Assembly: GCF_017908035.1 (NCBI RefSeq)
Contig: NZ_JAEQMU010000006.1
Location: 124,001-188,000, forward strand
Direction of reading: 5' to 3'
DNA: 64,000 nt
Source of the DNA: Sphingobacterium tabacisoli
GTDB taxonomy: Bacteria; Bacteroidota; Bacteroidia; Sphingobacteriales; Sphingobacteriaceae
Part shown: in pieces, positions 53,793-63,684 of the stretch
Position numbering within the stretch: position 1 is the first letter of the stretch
How the letters are laid out: each line of letters opens with the position of its first letter
Notes under the pieces: model-generated
The model's database searches: none
Told to the model about the DNA's origin: nothing
Seen by the model: the letters and a program-made list of their open reading frames with translations, nothing else
Position numbers and translations under genes: made by a program

Positions 53793-53815
53793 AATACCGT
53801 TTATTAATTATTATA

Positions 53816-56800
53816 ATGAAGTCAAGAATGAACAACCGAACCGTTTATCTATTCTCTTCGTTTTTCTTACTGATCTGCTGCTGGCAGCCTCTCTCCGCCC
53901 ACGCAGTTTACCAAAAGAAAATCGATGTCAAGGCAGAGAACAAGCCTTTAAAAACCATCCTTAACCTGTTGGAAGAACAATCCAACTATTTTTTCCTATA
54001 TGACAATACCTTATTGGAAAAACATCAGAACATCAACATCAGTTTTGCAAACCTTTCCTTCAGAGACGCATTGGACCTGCTGTCCGAAAGAATCAATATT
54101 GACTACAAAATAGTAGACAATACCGTCACACTATTTCCTAAAAAGGCAAAAGCACAACAGGAGAAACTGATTACCGGTACTATTAAATTAAAAGACACAG
54201 ACAACGATATTCCCTATACCACTAATGGCGTATCCATACAGGTCAAAGGCAGTAACAAAGGTACCAGCACCAATTTCAAGGGTGAATTTTCCTTTACAGT
54301 ACCTGTACCGAGCATCCTTGTTATTTCATATATCGGCTATGATAAGCAAGAATTCAGCGTAACCCCGAGTACCGTCTCTGTCCAATCTACGTTAAAGCAG
54401 TCCGAAGGCTCCATCAGTGAGGTCATCGTAACTGCTTATGGCGCTAAAGAAACCCGAGAGAATCAAATTGGATCAGCCTATACAATCACAGCCAAAGACA
54501 TCGAGAAGCGTCCTTCTTTGCGTATCGATGCTTTGCTACAGGGCGTTGTTCCAGGTGTTCAGTTTAGCTCACAGGATCAGACAAACTCTTCACCACGTCC
54601 CCGCTTTAGCACGCGCGTTCGTGGCGAATCCTCATCGCCAGGAGGCACGATGTCCAATGAGCCTCTGTGGGTTATTGATGGTGTACCTCTAAACACAGGG
54701 GGCACGACAAACAGTATTGCTGGAGTTGAGACCTCCATAAGCCCTTTAACATACATAAATCCAGATGATATTGAATCTATCACCGTGCTTAAAGATGCTA
54801 GTGCTACCGTTCTATATGGTTCCAGTGCTTCCAATGGTGTTGTCATTATCAAGACTAAAAAAGGTCAAGGTATACCAACGGTCCGTTATACCTTCCGTAA
54901 AACTATAGATCGTATTGCTTCACACAATACATTCAATGTGTTAAACCCAAAACAGTATAGAGAAATGGTCAATGAGATGGGTTTAAGTTCTAAGATTGCC
55001 GTTTATGAAGATGGAGCCACAAATTGGCTCGAAGCGTTTTATGACACAGGCCGTATCAATCAACACGGAATATCAGTATCTGGATCCAACGAAAACACAA
55101 ACTATTATATTTCAGGGAGTGTTTATGACCAAAAACTTACTGCTACAGCCAATACTACGAAACGTTATTCTTTGCGTTCACAAATTAGCACAGATATAAG
55201 CAGTCGTCTATCACTCAACTTTGTTTTCGGTGGTTCATACAACAAAAACGACATGTTTAACATCAAAAACGCTTATTATAGCAACCTTCCTATCATTTCT
55301 CTTTATGATCGTGATGGAAACTATGCCATTCGGGATTATGCAGGAATTGCCCTATTGCCATCCCTAGCAGAAAGCGTACAAAATGAAAACCGTCAAAATA
55401 CTTTTCAATCCTTTGCCCAGATACAGGGAACTTTCCGTCTTATAGACGGACTGGAATTTACTACCCGTAACGGGATAGACATTTCTTCCCTCCAAGAACT
55501 ACGCTATAGTTCAATGCATAATCTTACTGGGATGACGAATAAAGGCTATCTTTATAAAAACCAAGTACAGGCGCACAATTGGGTTAGCACCAATACTTTA
55601 AATTACAACAAAAACCTTTATGGTGGCGATTTTACGGCAACACTTGGTATAGAAGCGAACTCGGACAATAACACTTTCGTTGGAGCCAGCGCCTATAATT
55701 TTCCGAACGATTATGTCCGTGAGATTAGTGTTGCTCCTTCCGATAGTAGGCGAAGTTCTGGTTCTCGCAGCAGCACAGCCTCCTTTTCATATCTAGGGCG
55801 AGTTGGTTACTTATGGCAGAACAAATACAACGCTAGCTTTAGCTTCCGCCGCGACGGAAATTCCAATTTTGGCAAAGACACCAAATGGAGCACCTTTTAC
55901 TCTGCTGGCGCCGCATGGACTGTATCCAACGAGGAGTTTTGGAAGTCTGACATGGTCAACTTCCTTAAGGTAAAAATGTCTTATGGTACTACCGGGAATG
56001 GCCGCTTCAACGCTAACTATTCCAAAGGCATTTATACCTTCAACGAAATTCACAGCTATGGTGACGTCATTGGCGCCACAATGAGCCGAGGTCGTAACGA
56101 AAGACTTAAGTGGGAGACTACCTATAAGTTCAACACGGGGCTTGATTTTAAATTATTCGACCGAGTCGATGTAGGCTTAGAATATTACAAAGACATCACC
56201 AAAGACCTGGTATACAACACTCCTGTTTCGCTTACCTCTGGACAACGCAACATATATAGTAACGTGGGTAAACTGCAAAATACCGGTTTTGAAGCTGTCG
56301 TTAAGTCCACCAATATTCGGACTGGGGCATTTAGTTGGGATACCCAATTTAACCTTTCCCTTAATAGGAACAAAGTACTGGAGTTAAACGAAGGTTTTTC
56401 ACGTACCACTACTACCAGTATTATGACCGAAGGACATGACAGCAGAGCAATCTATTTAGTACGCTGGGCAGGAGTAGACCCTAGTACCGGAGCGCCGATG
56501 TGGTACGATGTCAATGGTAATGTTACAAAAACTTTTGATATGGCCAATCGCGTTATCATCGGGGATCCTAATCCAGATTTTTATGGCGGTATGACCAATA
56601 CAATCTCTTATAGCAACTTCAACCTATCCTTTTTAATACTATATACTAAGGGGGGGCAATCTCTCAATCAGCTACGCATTCTGGCAGAACATGACGGGCG
56701 TAATATTTTAAGCGATAACGTGGCCACCTCACTTCTCGACCACTGGCGATACCCTGGGGATTTATCTGTTAATCCAATATTATCGACAGCTTCCAATAAT

Positions 56801-57091
56801 TCCAACCGCGTTTCTACTCGTTACCTTCAGGATGAATCTAACATACAGTTTAAAAACATCAGTTTAGAATATAGCTTCCCTCAGGAACAGGTCAAGCGAA
56901 TATTTCTAAAAGGGGCTTCAATTTATTTTCAGGCAGATAATTTGGGCGTATGGACTCCCTACCGTCGTACAAAAAAACTGAACAAAGGTAATGGAGATTT
57001 TGAAAACATCAAGCTCAACAATTCTGGCAACTCCAATGAGGGAGTCCCTAACCAAACCTCTTTCGCCCTGGGGATAAATCTTACATTTTAA
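53816..57091 (+). CDS. SusC/RagA-type TonB-dependent outer-membrane transporter, cassette 4
   Basis: A 1091-residue protein with a signal peptide ending near LSAHA. The STN domain (about 35-105) reads KKIDVKAENKPLKTILNLLEEQ. The regulatory-like domain (about 115-195) is followed by SEVIVTAYGAKETREN. The plug has RIDALLQGVVPGVQF, RVRGESSSPGGTMSNEPLWVIDG and DASATVLYGSSASNGVVIIKT. The barrel ends in SFALGINLTF. It follows fecR after only 23 bases, so the spacer hairpin of the other cassettes is missing here. Confidence 0.95.
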   Translation: MKSRMNNRTVYLFSSFFLLICCWQPLSAHAVYQKKIDVKAENKPLKTILNLLEEQSNYFFLYDNTLLEKHQNINISFANLSFRDALDLLSERINIDYKIVDNTVTLFPKKAKAQQEKLITGTIKLKDTDNDIPYTTNGVSIQVKGSNKGTSTNFKGEFSFTVPVPSILVISYIGYDKQEFSVTPSTVSVQSTLKQSEGSISEVIVTAYGAKETRENQIGSAYTITAKDIEKRPSLRIDALLQGVVPGVQFSSQDQTNSSPRPRFSTRVRGESSSPGGTMSNEPLWVIDGVPLNTGGTTNSIAGVETSISPLTYINPDDIESITVLKDASATVLYGSSASNGVVIIKTKKGQGIPTVRYTFRKTIDRIASHNTFNVLNPKQYREMVNEMGLSSKIAVYEDGATNWLEAFYDTGRINQHGISVSGSNENTNYYISGSVYDQKLTATANTTKRYSLRSQISTDISSRLSLNFVFGGSYNKNDMFNIKNAYYSNLPIISLYDRDGNYAIRDYAGIALLPSLAESVQNENRQNTFQSFAQIQGTFRLIDGLEFTTRNGIDISSLQELRYSSMHNLTGMTNKGYLYKNQVQAHNWVSTNTLNYNKNLYGGDFTATLGIEANSDNNTFVGASAYNFPNDYVREISVAPSDSRRSSGSRSSTASFSYLGRVGYLWQNKYNASFSFRRDGNSNFGKDTKWSTFYSAGAAWTVSNEEFWKSDMVNFLKVKMSYGTTGNGRFNANYSKGIYTFNEIHSYGDVIGATMSRGRNERLKWETTYKFNTGLDFKLFDRVDVGLEYYKDITKDLVYNTPVSLTSGQRNIYSNVGKLQNTGFEAVVKSTNIRTGAFSWDTQFNLSLNRNKVLELNEGFSRTTTTSIMTEGHDSRAIYLVRWAGVDPSTGAPMWYDVNGNVTKTFDMANRVIIGDPNPDFYGGMTNTISYSNFNLSFLILYTKGGQSLNQLRILAEHDGRNILSDNVATSLLDHWRYPGDLSVNPILSTASNNSNRVSTRYLQDESNIQFKNISLEYSFPQEQVKRIFLKGASIYFQADNLGVWTPYRRTKKLNKGNGDFENIKLNNSGNSNEGVPNQTSFALGINLTF

Positions 57092-57103
57092 ATTTGACAG
57101 ATC

Positions 57104-58555
57104 ATGAAACAAATATTATTTATACTGTTAGCATCTTCCTTCTTATTATATCAAAGCTGCGGGAGGTCGTTTTTAGATATAACCCCCGTTGGTAGCCTAA
57201 CAGGTGAAAAACTATTCAGCGACCCTGAGGGCTATGAGTCCAGCCTTGCTGGAACATACAGCCTTTTTACCAAATATCACCTCGGTAGTTATGGATTATA
57301 TAGCGAATTACGCAGTGACAACGTCTTAATCGAAGAAAACTTAGCAGGAGGCATTCTTAACGAATACAATTACACCAGCGAGGCAAACAATTCAATAGGT
57401 ATGGTAGGTGGTCTTTGGCAATCTATTTACGAAACATTAAATAATGCCAACAATATTATTGAAGCAAAAGACAATTTATTACGCAACTTTCCAGAAAAAT
57501 CCGATCTCATTAATAGAACATATGGGGAGGCTCTTATAATACGTGCCATGTGTCATTTTGATCTCAGCAATTTATATAGCCAGCACTATACCTATACCGC
57601 AGACGGGAGCCACCTAGGTATTCCTACATTATTAAAAACACCCTTTCCAGGAACCGAAATAAGCCGTCCTTCTATCAAAGAAACCTATCAACAAATAATA
57701 GCAGATCTGACCCAGGCTAAGAGTTTGTTATCTTCTGTCAGTCTTCGTGCCAAGATTTATGGATCCAGTGATGCTGCTCAAGCATTACTATCGCGTGTAT
57801 ACCTATATATGGAAGATTGGGATGCTGTCATCGCCCAAGCTCATCCTCTTGTCGTCTCCAATAAATACCCCCTGACTTCTGGAGCTGGGTACCTGAAGAT
57901 GTTTATCGATCCTAGTCAACGTAGAAACTATAGCAGTATTCCCGACGAGGTGATTTGGCAAGTTAATCTAGTCAACAATTCTCGATCATATTTAACGTAT
58001 TTATTTTCTGACCCAGCCAATTATAACACCTATCCTACCAAAGAGTTTGTTGGCCTTTTCGGCTCGGGTGATTTCCGTAGTTCACAATTTCAACCCAGCA
58101 CTCGAAAGCCGGGCTACCATTTTAATGCCAAATATGCCCTACCCTCTGGTACTTTAGAAAGCGACCGTACTATCAATTTCAAAATGTTCCGTTCGGCCGA
58201 GCTTTATCTTAATCTTGCCGAGGCGTATTACCACAAGCAACAATATGCTCAGGCTGTAGAACAGCTACAAATTGTTCGTGGACGTGCCTATAACATCAAT
58301 CCTACACAAGTACAGATTAGTTACACACAGCCTATTGAACTGTTGGCACAGATTAAACTAGAGCGTCGCAAGGAATTTGCTTTTGAAAATCAGCGCATTT
58401 TCGACATAATGCGCTATAAAGAAGATCTAAACCGGACCGAATGTAATTCTACAGCGTGTAGAGTTACCTACCCCAACGACAAGTTTATTCTACCTATACC
58501 TCAATTGGAGACCGATGCCAACCCAGCAATGCAACCCAATCCTGGTTATAATTAA
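57104..58555 (+). CDS. SusD/RagB-type surface lipoprotein, cassette 4
   Basis: The protein has 483 residues with the lipobox LLYQSCGRS and the start FLDITPVGSLTGEKLFSDPEGYES. TPR-like helices include GEALIIRAMCHFDLSNLYSQHY. The C-terminal part has MFRSAELYLNLAEAYYHKQQY and IKLERRKEFAFENQRIFDIMRYK, and ends with IPQLETDANPAMQPNPGYN. It lies 12 bases after susC and 10 before the next lipoprotein. Confidence 0.95.
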   Translation: MKQILFILLASSFLLYQSCGRSFLDITPVGSLTGEKLFSDPEGYESSLAGTYSLFTKYHLGSYGLYSELRSDNVLIEENLAGGILNEYNYTSEANNSIGMVGGLWQSIYETLNNANNIIEAKDNLLRNFPEKSDLINRTYGEALIIRAMCHFDLSNLYSQHYTYTADGSHLGIPTLLKTPFPGTEISRPSIKETYQQIIADLTQAKSLLSSVSLRAKIYGSSDAAQALLSRVYLYMEDWDAVIAQAHPLVVSNKYPLTSGAGYLKMFIDPSQRRNYSSIPDEVIWQVNLVNNSRSYLTYLFSDPANYNTYPTKEFVGLFGSGDFRSSQFQPSTRKPGYHFNAKYALPSGTLESDRTINFKMFRSAELYLNLAEAYYHKQQYAQAVEQLQIVRGRAYNINPTQVQISYTQPIELLAQIKLERRKEFAFENQRIFDIMRYKEDLNRTECNSTACRVTYPNDKFILPIPQLETDANPAMQPNPGYN

Positions 58556-58565
58556 ATAAAGAGCT

Positions 58566-59024
58566 ATGAAATCATTACAGATATTCACATTATTATTAAC
58601 AGGCCTATTTTTTACCGCCTGCAACAAGGATGAGGCCGTACCTTACGACCATCCCTTCTTCTATATTCACGTCAACAACAGCGACGAAGTACGTATCGCC
58701 GCCGATCGTAACGAAACACAGAGCTACTCGGTCTATTTTAGCGGAAAAAAACAATTTGAAACCATGACCTTAGACTATGAAATTATCATGGGCAACGGGC
58801 TTCAAGAAGGTAGAGATTTCGAATTATTAAGTTCATCCCGTACCCTGGAATTCAAACCAGGTATTGTGGAAATGCCCATACAGATACGTTGGTTGCCTCA
58901 TGCTATTGCTTCCGAAAAGAACAATAACCTGACGATCAGACTCATCAGCAACAACAAAAACTATACGATAGGGCTACCTGGACCGGACAGATTACAGTCA
59001 TCCCTGCATTTTATCAAATTTTAA
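58566..59024 (+). CDS. Small DUF4843-like lipoprotein, cassette 4
   Basis: A 152-residue lipoprotein (lipobox LFFTACNKD). A single beta domain shows FYIHVNNSDEVRIAADRNE, YSVYFSGKKQFETMTLDYEI, GRDFELLSSSRTLEF and VEMPIQIRWLP, the pattern of DUF4843/DUF1735 or Calx-beta-like surface lipoproteins. The assignment to one of these families is tentative. It is translated between susD and the peptidase with gaps of 10 and 3 bases. Confidence 0.7.
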   Translation: MKSLQIFTLLLTGLFFTACNKDEAVPYDHPFFYIHVNNSDEVRIAADRNETQSYSVYFSGKKQFETMTLDYEIIMGNGLQEGRDFELLSSSRTLEFKPGIVEMPIQIRWLPHAIASEKNNNLTIRLISNNKNYTIGLPGPDRLQSSLHFIKF

Positions 59025-59027
59025 TAC

Positions 59028-61844
59028 ATGCGCAATACCATCACCGTCTTTTTACTGCTTTTAGGCCTTCTTCCCAATGCCCCACTTTTCGGGCAGAAAC
59101 TCGAGCAGGACCCTAAACTGGTAAAGGGACGTTTAAAAAACGGTTTTACTTATTATATCTACCCCAATACTACAGGGAGCAAACAGAGTAGCATACAGCT
59201 CTTTGTCAAAGCAGGCTCTCTCCAAGAGAGCGAGGAGCAACGTGGTCTCGCGCATTTTGTAGAACATATGGCCTTCAATGGGAGCAAAAACTACCCTAAG
59301 AATGAAGTCATCACCTACCTCGAGTCATTAGGTGTCAAATTTGGCGCCGACCTCAATGCTTATACCAGCTATGATCAGACGGTGTATAAAATCGATGTCA
59401 ATACCGAACATCCTGAACAACTGCACAAAGCAGTCGACATCGTTGCCGACTGGGCTTTCGAGCTCAGCTTCGATAGTTTAGAAATCGAACGGGAGCGGGG
59501 CGTCATTATTGAAGAATGGCGGACCAAGCAGGGGGCAGCTGCCCGATTGTCCGAACAGTACCTGCCTCTGGTGTTCTACAACTCTAGGTATGCACAGCGT
59601 CAGCCCATAGGTACATTGGATGTGTTACAACATTTTGCACACCCGACCATCAAGCGCTTTTATAGCGATTGGTACCGCCCAGAATTAATGGCTGTTGCTA
59701 TTGTTTCCAATCAGGATGTCAAACAGGTAGAACAATATGTCAAAAAGCAATTTGGTTCGGCCCGTAACCCTAAAAAAGCGCCAAAGCGTGATCTTTATAG
59801 CTTACCTCCACATGCCGATACCCTATATAGCATAGCCACGGATAAAGAAGAAAGCGAAGTAGACTTTGCTTATATCACCAAGCTACCTGCATTGACAGCG
59901 ATCAACCAAGAGTCCAAAATCTACCAACAGCAGTTACAGAGTTTTGTCAATGGTCTCAGCAAAAAACGTTTTGAGCGCCTACAACAGCAAAACAGCGACT
60001 TTCGTTCAGGATCCATGAGTAGCACTTCTTTTATGCCCGGCATCGCAGTAGCATTGGGCGGAGCCTCTCTCTATGAGGATGCTATACATTCTGGCATCAA
60101 GCAATACCTCTACGAGCAGGCAAGGATACGCCAACATGGTTTTACCCAAGCAGAGATTGACGATTACCGTAAAGAATATATTGCCCAGTATGAACGGAGT
60201 AAAAACAATTCCAGCCACCTTTCACCAGTAACCTTACTTGGCTGGATGAAAGATGATTTTTACGAAGGTCATACACTGATGGACCGTAGCAAACGAAGTG
60301 ATATCCTTTTTCACCTTCAGCAACGGATTGATTCCACGGTATTACTTCAATCTATTAAAGACCAAGCTATACAAGGCAATACGGTTATCATGCTCACAGG
60401 GCCCGATCGGGTCAAGTCGAGGTTTCCTACTGAGCAGAAACTCCGTAACTGGTCCGACAGCATCAACCGATTACAGATTCCCGTCTGGCATGACGAAATC
60501 AGTATTCCGGGCAAATTATTATCCCAGACACCAGTAGCGGGTAATATAGTGGAAAAGAGATACATTCCCGAGATCGATGTTTACCAATGGACACTTTCCA
60601 ATCAGACTACGGTATACCTCAAACAGAGCAGCAACCGTAAAAACCATGTGCAGCTCACCGGTTTCAGACGGGGAGGTTTCAGTGTCATTGACAGCAGTGA
60701 TTATATCAATGCCTTATTCAGCAAAGACATTATTGCCGCAAGCGGTGCAGGTGATTTTTCGCGGCGTGCCCTCTCCAAGTATTTACTTGGCAATAGCGCT
60801 ACAGCTATGCTAGTCTGGTCCAAATACCGCGAAGGCGTGGCCGCCAATGCCAACAGCAAGGATCTGAAAACCATGTTCGAATTGCTCTATCTCAAATGGA
60901 CACAGCCCCGTGTAGACCGTGATGTCTTTGACATGCACAAACGCAAGACTATCGAAACATTAAAAAAACAGAGCCACAGTCCGAGCTTAGATTACAATAA
61001 GCTCATTGCTCAAAAAATCGGTGCAGACAGCGAAGAAGACAACTATGACGAGACGCGCTTACAGCAGGAACTACGATACGATGCGCTCGTTCCCGTATTT
61101 CAAAAACGTTTTGCTTCAGCAGCCGGGTTCGACTTTGTCCTAGTAGGCGATTTTCAGCTGGACAGTATCACTCCTTATATCCTGACTTACTTAGGAGGCT
61201 TACCTAATCAAGCTCAATTGGCACAGGAAAGCACACCAAAAGCCCTTTCTGAGGGTGAAAATGCAGACATCAGAATGACTGCCGGTGACACGGACAAAGC
61301 TACGGTCAATATGATCTATCAAAACACAGCTATTGAACATGATTATCCACAGATTTTGGTTTATGAATTATTACAGGAGATACTCAAAGTCAAACTTCGT
61401 GAAAACCTACGTGAAAAACATTCGGGCGTATACGGCGTGTCTGTTAATACCAGTTCGACCGCTATACCATCTGCTCTGTTCCGCACCCGGATAGCCTTCA
61501 CCTGTGCGCCCCTGCGTAGCCAGTTCCTTATGCAACAAGTCGATCAGGAGATACAACATATAGCAAGCAATCCGGCCTATTTCGCCCAAGAGTTAGAAAA
61601 CATCAAAAGGCAGTTAATCCTGACCTACGACAAGCAAAAAGATAAAGAAACCTTTTGGAGCGCAGAACTGCGCAACCATCTTTACAATGGTTACAAAGAC
61701 TGGTCTTATTTCACACAGTATAGTGAAATGTTAGAAAAAATCACAGCTGATACCATCAGTACAGCTGTACAATCATTAATCTTACAGGGCAAAACAGTAC
61801 GCGCTATACTCAGCCCTGCTATTCAAACAGAAACAAAGAAATAA
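59028..61844 (+). CDS. Secreted M16 family (insulinase-like) zinc peptidase
   Basis: A 938-residue peptidase with a signal peptide ending PLFG before Gln. The inverted zinc motif HFVEH lies at 76-80 (RGLAHFVEHMAFNGSKNYP), and the downstream zinc Glu lies in ERGVIIEEWR. Tandem M16 domains follow: an active N-terminal half and an inactive C-terminal half, with a later element reading LREKHSGVYGVSVNTSS. The length fits the single-chain pitrilysin/PqqL type. In this setting it would cut peptides in the periplasm after import by the cassette 4 SusCD. Confidence 0.93.
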   Translation: MRNTITVFLLLLGLLPNAPLFGQKLEQDPKLVKGRLKNGFTYYIYPNTTGSKQSSIQLFVKAGSLQESEEQRGLAHFVEHMAFNGSKNYPKNEVITYLESLGVKFGADLNAYTSYDQTVYKIDVNTEHPEQLHKAVDIVADWAFELSFDSLEIERERGVIIEEWRTKQGAAARLSEQYLPLVFYNSRYAQRQPIGTLDVLQHFAHPTIKRFYSDWYRPELMAVAIVSNQDVKQVEQYVKKQFGSARNPKKAPKRDLYSLPPHADTLYSIATDKEESEVDFAYITKLPALTAINQESKIYQQQLQSFVNGLSKKRFERLQQQNSDFRSGSMSSTSFMPGIAVALGGASLYEDAIHSGIKQYLYEQARIRQHGFTQAEIDDYRKEYIAQYERSKNNSSHLSPVTLLGWMKDDFYEGHTLMDRSKRSDILFHLQQRIDSTVLLQSIKDQAIQGNTVIMLTGPDRVKSRFPTEQKLRNWSDSINRLQIPVWHDEISIPGKLLSQTPVAGNIVEKRYIPEIDVYQWTLSNQTTVYLKQSSNRKNHVQLTGFRRGGFSVIDSSDYINALFSKDIIAASGAGDFSRRALSKYLLGNSATAMLVWSKYREGVAANANSKDLKTMFELLYLKWTQPRVDRDVFDMHKRKTIETLKKQSHSPSLDYNKLIAQKIGADSEEDNYDETRLQQELRYDALVPVFQKRFASAAGFDFVLVGDFQLDSITPYILTYLGGLPNQAQLAQESTPKALSEGENADIRMTAGDTDKATVNMIYQNTAIEHDYPQILVYELLQEILKVKLRENLREKHSGVYGVSVNTSSTAIPSALFRTRIAFTCAPLRSQFLMQQVDQEIQHIASNPAYFAQELENIKRQLILTYDKQKDKETFWSAELRNHLYNGYKDWSYFTQYSEMLEKITADTISTAVQSLILQGKTVRAILSPAIQTETKK

Positions 61845-61847
61845 ATT

Positions 61848-63608
61848 ATGAAAGCAAAATATCTATTTCTATTAAGCCTATTTACACTCGGTCTACTGGG
61901 GTGTAAAAAGTATGAAATTGGCTATGACGGCCAGGTTAACTTTAGCAGTTACCGACTAGAGCCCGCCTCACATCCCGGACTTCAGGAGACGGTCCACGGT
62001 GTTATCGAAGGAAAGATGGTCTATATCCGTGTTCCCAACTCTGTCAATATCAACCAGGCCAAGCCCAGTTTCAGCAGCAGTAGCGAACAGGCTATTGTAT
62101 ACTTAAATGACAAAGTACAGGAAAGCGGCGTCAGCCTCGTCAATATGAGTGATACGCTCGATTATCGGATCGCTAGTCCCAATGACATGGGCTTCATGCA
62201 GGTGATTGCGCTACGCAACGCCGCCATTGTATCTTTTGGCTTTTATGCCGCAGACAATGAAAACATTCTTTTCCGCGACTACATCGCTAAATTTGACGGA
62301 CTTAATATCCAGGTAGACCTTCCGGTCGACGCCGATATTACCCGTCTTGTAGCACGGTACAAAACGACTGATGGCGCTGTGGTAAAAGTCAATGGTGTAC
62401 CACAAAACAGCCAACAGTCGGCCAATGATTTCACACAGGAAGTCACTTACGAAGTGACGGATGCTGAAACTACAGAGCCTGAAAAATTCGTAGTGAACAT
62501 TGGCCGTTTGACTGCTCCAGAGTGGCTAGAAATGCCGTTAGGTGCTATCAAAGACTTTAAAGTCGGCGAAATCCGCATGGCGTTAAACCCTACGAATAAT
62601 CAACCCGCTATAATCTTTAGCAGACATACTTCTGATGGTGATGGTAGCCGTAAAGCTGTAGTGTCTCAATTTGACGGAAGTCAATGGAATATTTTAGGCC
62701 CTAACGATGGCATATCTGCCGGCCGTGTGGATGTACCTGCTATTGCCATAGATAATAATGGTATTATCTATGCGACCTACAAAGATTATCAGACGGTCGG
62801 TGATTCCGTACAATATGCTTCGACCCAAAAATATGAAAATGAAAAGTGGAGCTATCTAAATAAGCCACAAGGAAATGCACACCGTGTGAATTATCTGCAC
62901 ATCGAAACGAATGCTAATAACATCCCAATATTAGCTTATGCGGCGGCACGAGCCGAATCGGGAGCGGCCAATAGATCGCCACAATCGGCATTTTTCATTA
63001 ACAAAGATTGGCAATACCGTGCGATAGATGCTTCTCCAGCCACGCTATATACCCGTATCCGAAAAGGACGCGATAATAAAGTATACTATGCAGTAATGGA
63101 TGGCATTAGCACAACACGTAAACCAACGGTCTATAGATTAAATGATGGGAACCTAGGCTGGGAGCGAGTAGGTACAGCACTCATTTCACCAAGCCCGAGC
63201 ATCGTTGGCGCAAACCTTATGGATATCGAAGCGTCCGAAGCAGGCGAAGTATATCTCGTTTTCCAATCTCAGGCCAATACAGACAAAAAATCTTATGTGA
63301 TGAAGTATGAAGGCAATAGCTGGAGACAGATAGGAGCGGAAATCAGTCATACAGCCGCTGGGGGAGCACAGCGAGACAATATAGCCATCGCCCTCCATCC
63401 AAATGGAACGCTATATTTTGCTTACGGTGATGATAACGGTATCAAGGTGACGACTTTTGATAAGAACACGCAGAACTGGGCTCCTGCCAAGAGTATCAGC
63501 TCTGTCAACGGCGACAAACTCACCCTTCGCATTTCGGAGGATGGAATACCATTCTTAGCTACCGTCGTAGATGGCAGTATCAAGGTATACCGTTACGATA
63601 TACCATAG
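61848..63608 (+). CDS. Lipoprotein with Ig-like and propeller domains, cassette 4
   Basis: A 586-residue lipoprotein (lipobox LGLLGCKKY). Two Ig-like, DUF5018-type domains follow one another (about 25-130 and 130-225): VNFSSYRLEPASHPGLQ, KMVYIRVPNSVNIN and VDLPVDADITRLVARYKTTDG. The C-terminal 350 residues look like a seven-bladed propeller with repeated WxxxG/Asp-box-like units (DGSQWNILGPNDGI, DGNLGWERVGTAL, GNSWRQIGAEI). It has no catalytic motif and probably binds a ligand at the surface. It is the last gene of the cassette. Confidence 0.8.
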   Translation: MKAKYLFLLSLFTLGLLGCKKYEIGYDGQVNFSSYRLEPASHPGLQETVHGVIEGKMVYIRVPNSVNINQAKPSFSSSSEQAIVYLNDKVQESGVSLVNMSDTLDYRIASPNDMGFMQVIALRNAAIVSFGFYAADNENILFRDYIAKFDGLNIQVDLPVDADITRLVARYKTTDGAVVKVNGVPQNSQQSANDFTQEVTYEVTDAETTEPEKFVVNIGRLTAPEWLEMPLGAIKDFKVGEIRMALNPTNNQPAIIFSRHTSDGDGSRKAVVSQFDGSQWNILGPNDGISAGRVDVPAIAIDNNGIIYATYKDYQTVGDSVQYASTQKYENEKWSYLNKPQGNAHRVNYLHIETNANNIPILAYAAARAESGAANRSPQSAFFINKDWQYRAIDASPATLYTRIRKGRDNKVYYAVMDGISTTRKPTVYRLNDGNLGWERVGTALISPSPSIVGANLMDIEASEAGEVYLVFQSQANTDKKSYVMKYEGNSWRQIGAEISHTAAGGAQRDNIAIALHPNGTLYFAYGDDNGIKVTTFDKNTQNWAPAKSISSVNGDKLTLRISEDGIPFLATVVDGSIKVYRYDIP

Positions 63609-63625
63609 CATTCTTTCCTTTTATA

Positions 63626-63663
63626 AAAAAGCCCTTGTAATTGATCAATTACAAGGGCTTTTT
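63626..63663. terminator. Bidirectional terminator (perfect 38-bp palindrome)
   Basis: Two 19-base arms around the centre 63644/63645 carry A-runs and T-runs at their ends. It lies between cassette 4 and the convergent gene at the right edge. Confidence 0.9.
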
Positions 63664-63684
63664 ACTTCGATTCGAATCACGGCA

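Noticed and set aside
63664..63684. ATTCGAAT-like sequence that recalls a tRNA T-loop
   Set aside because: No acceptor, D or anticodon stems around it; it is only the short gap after a terminator.
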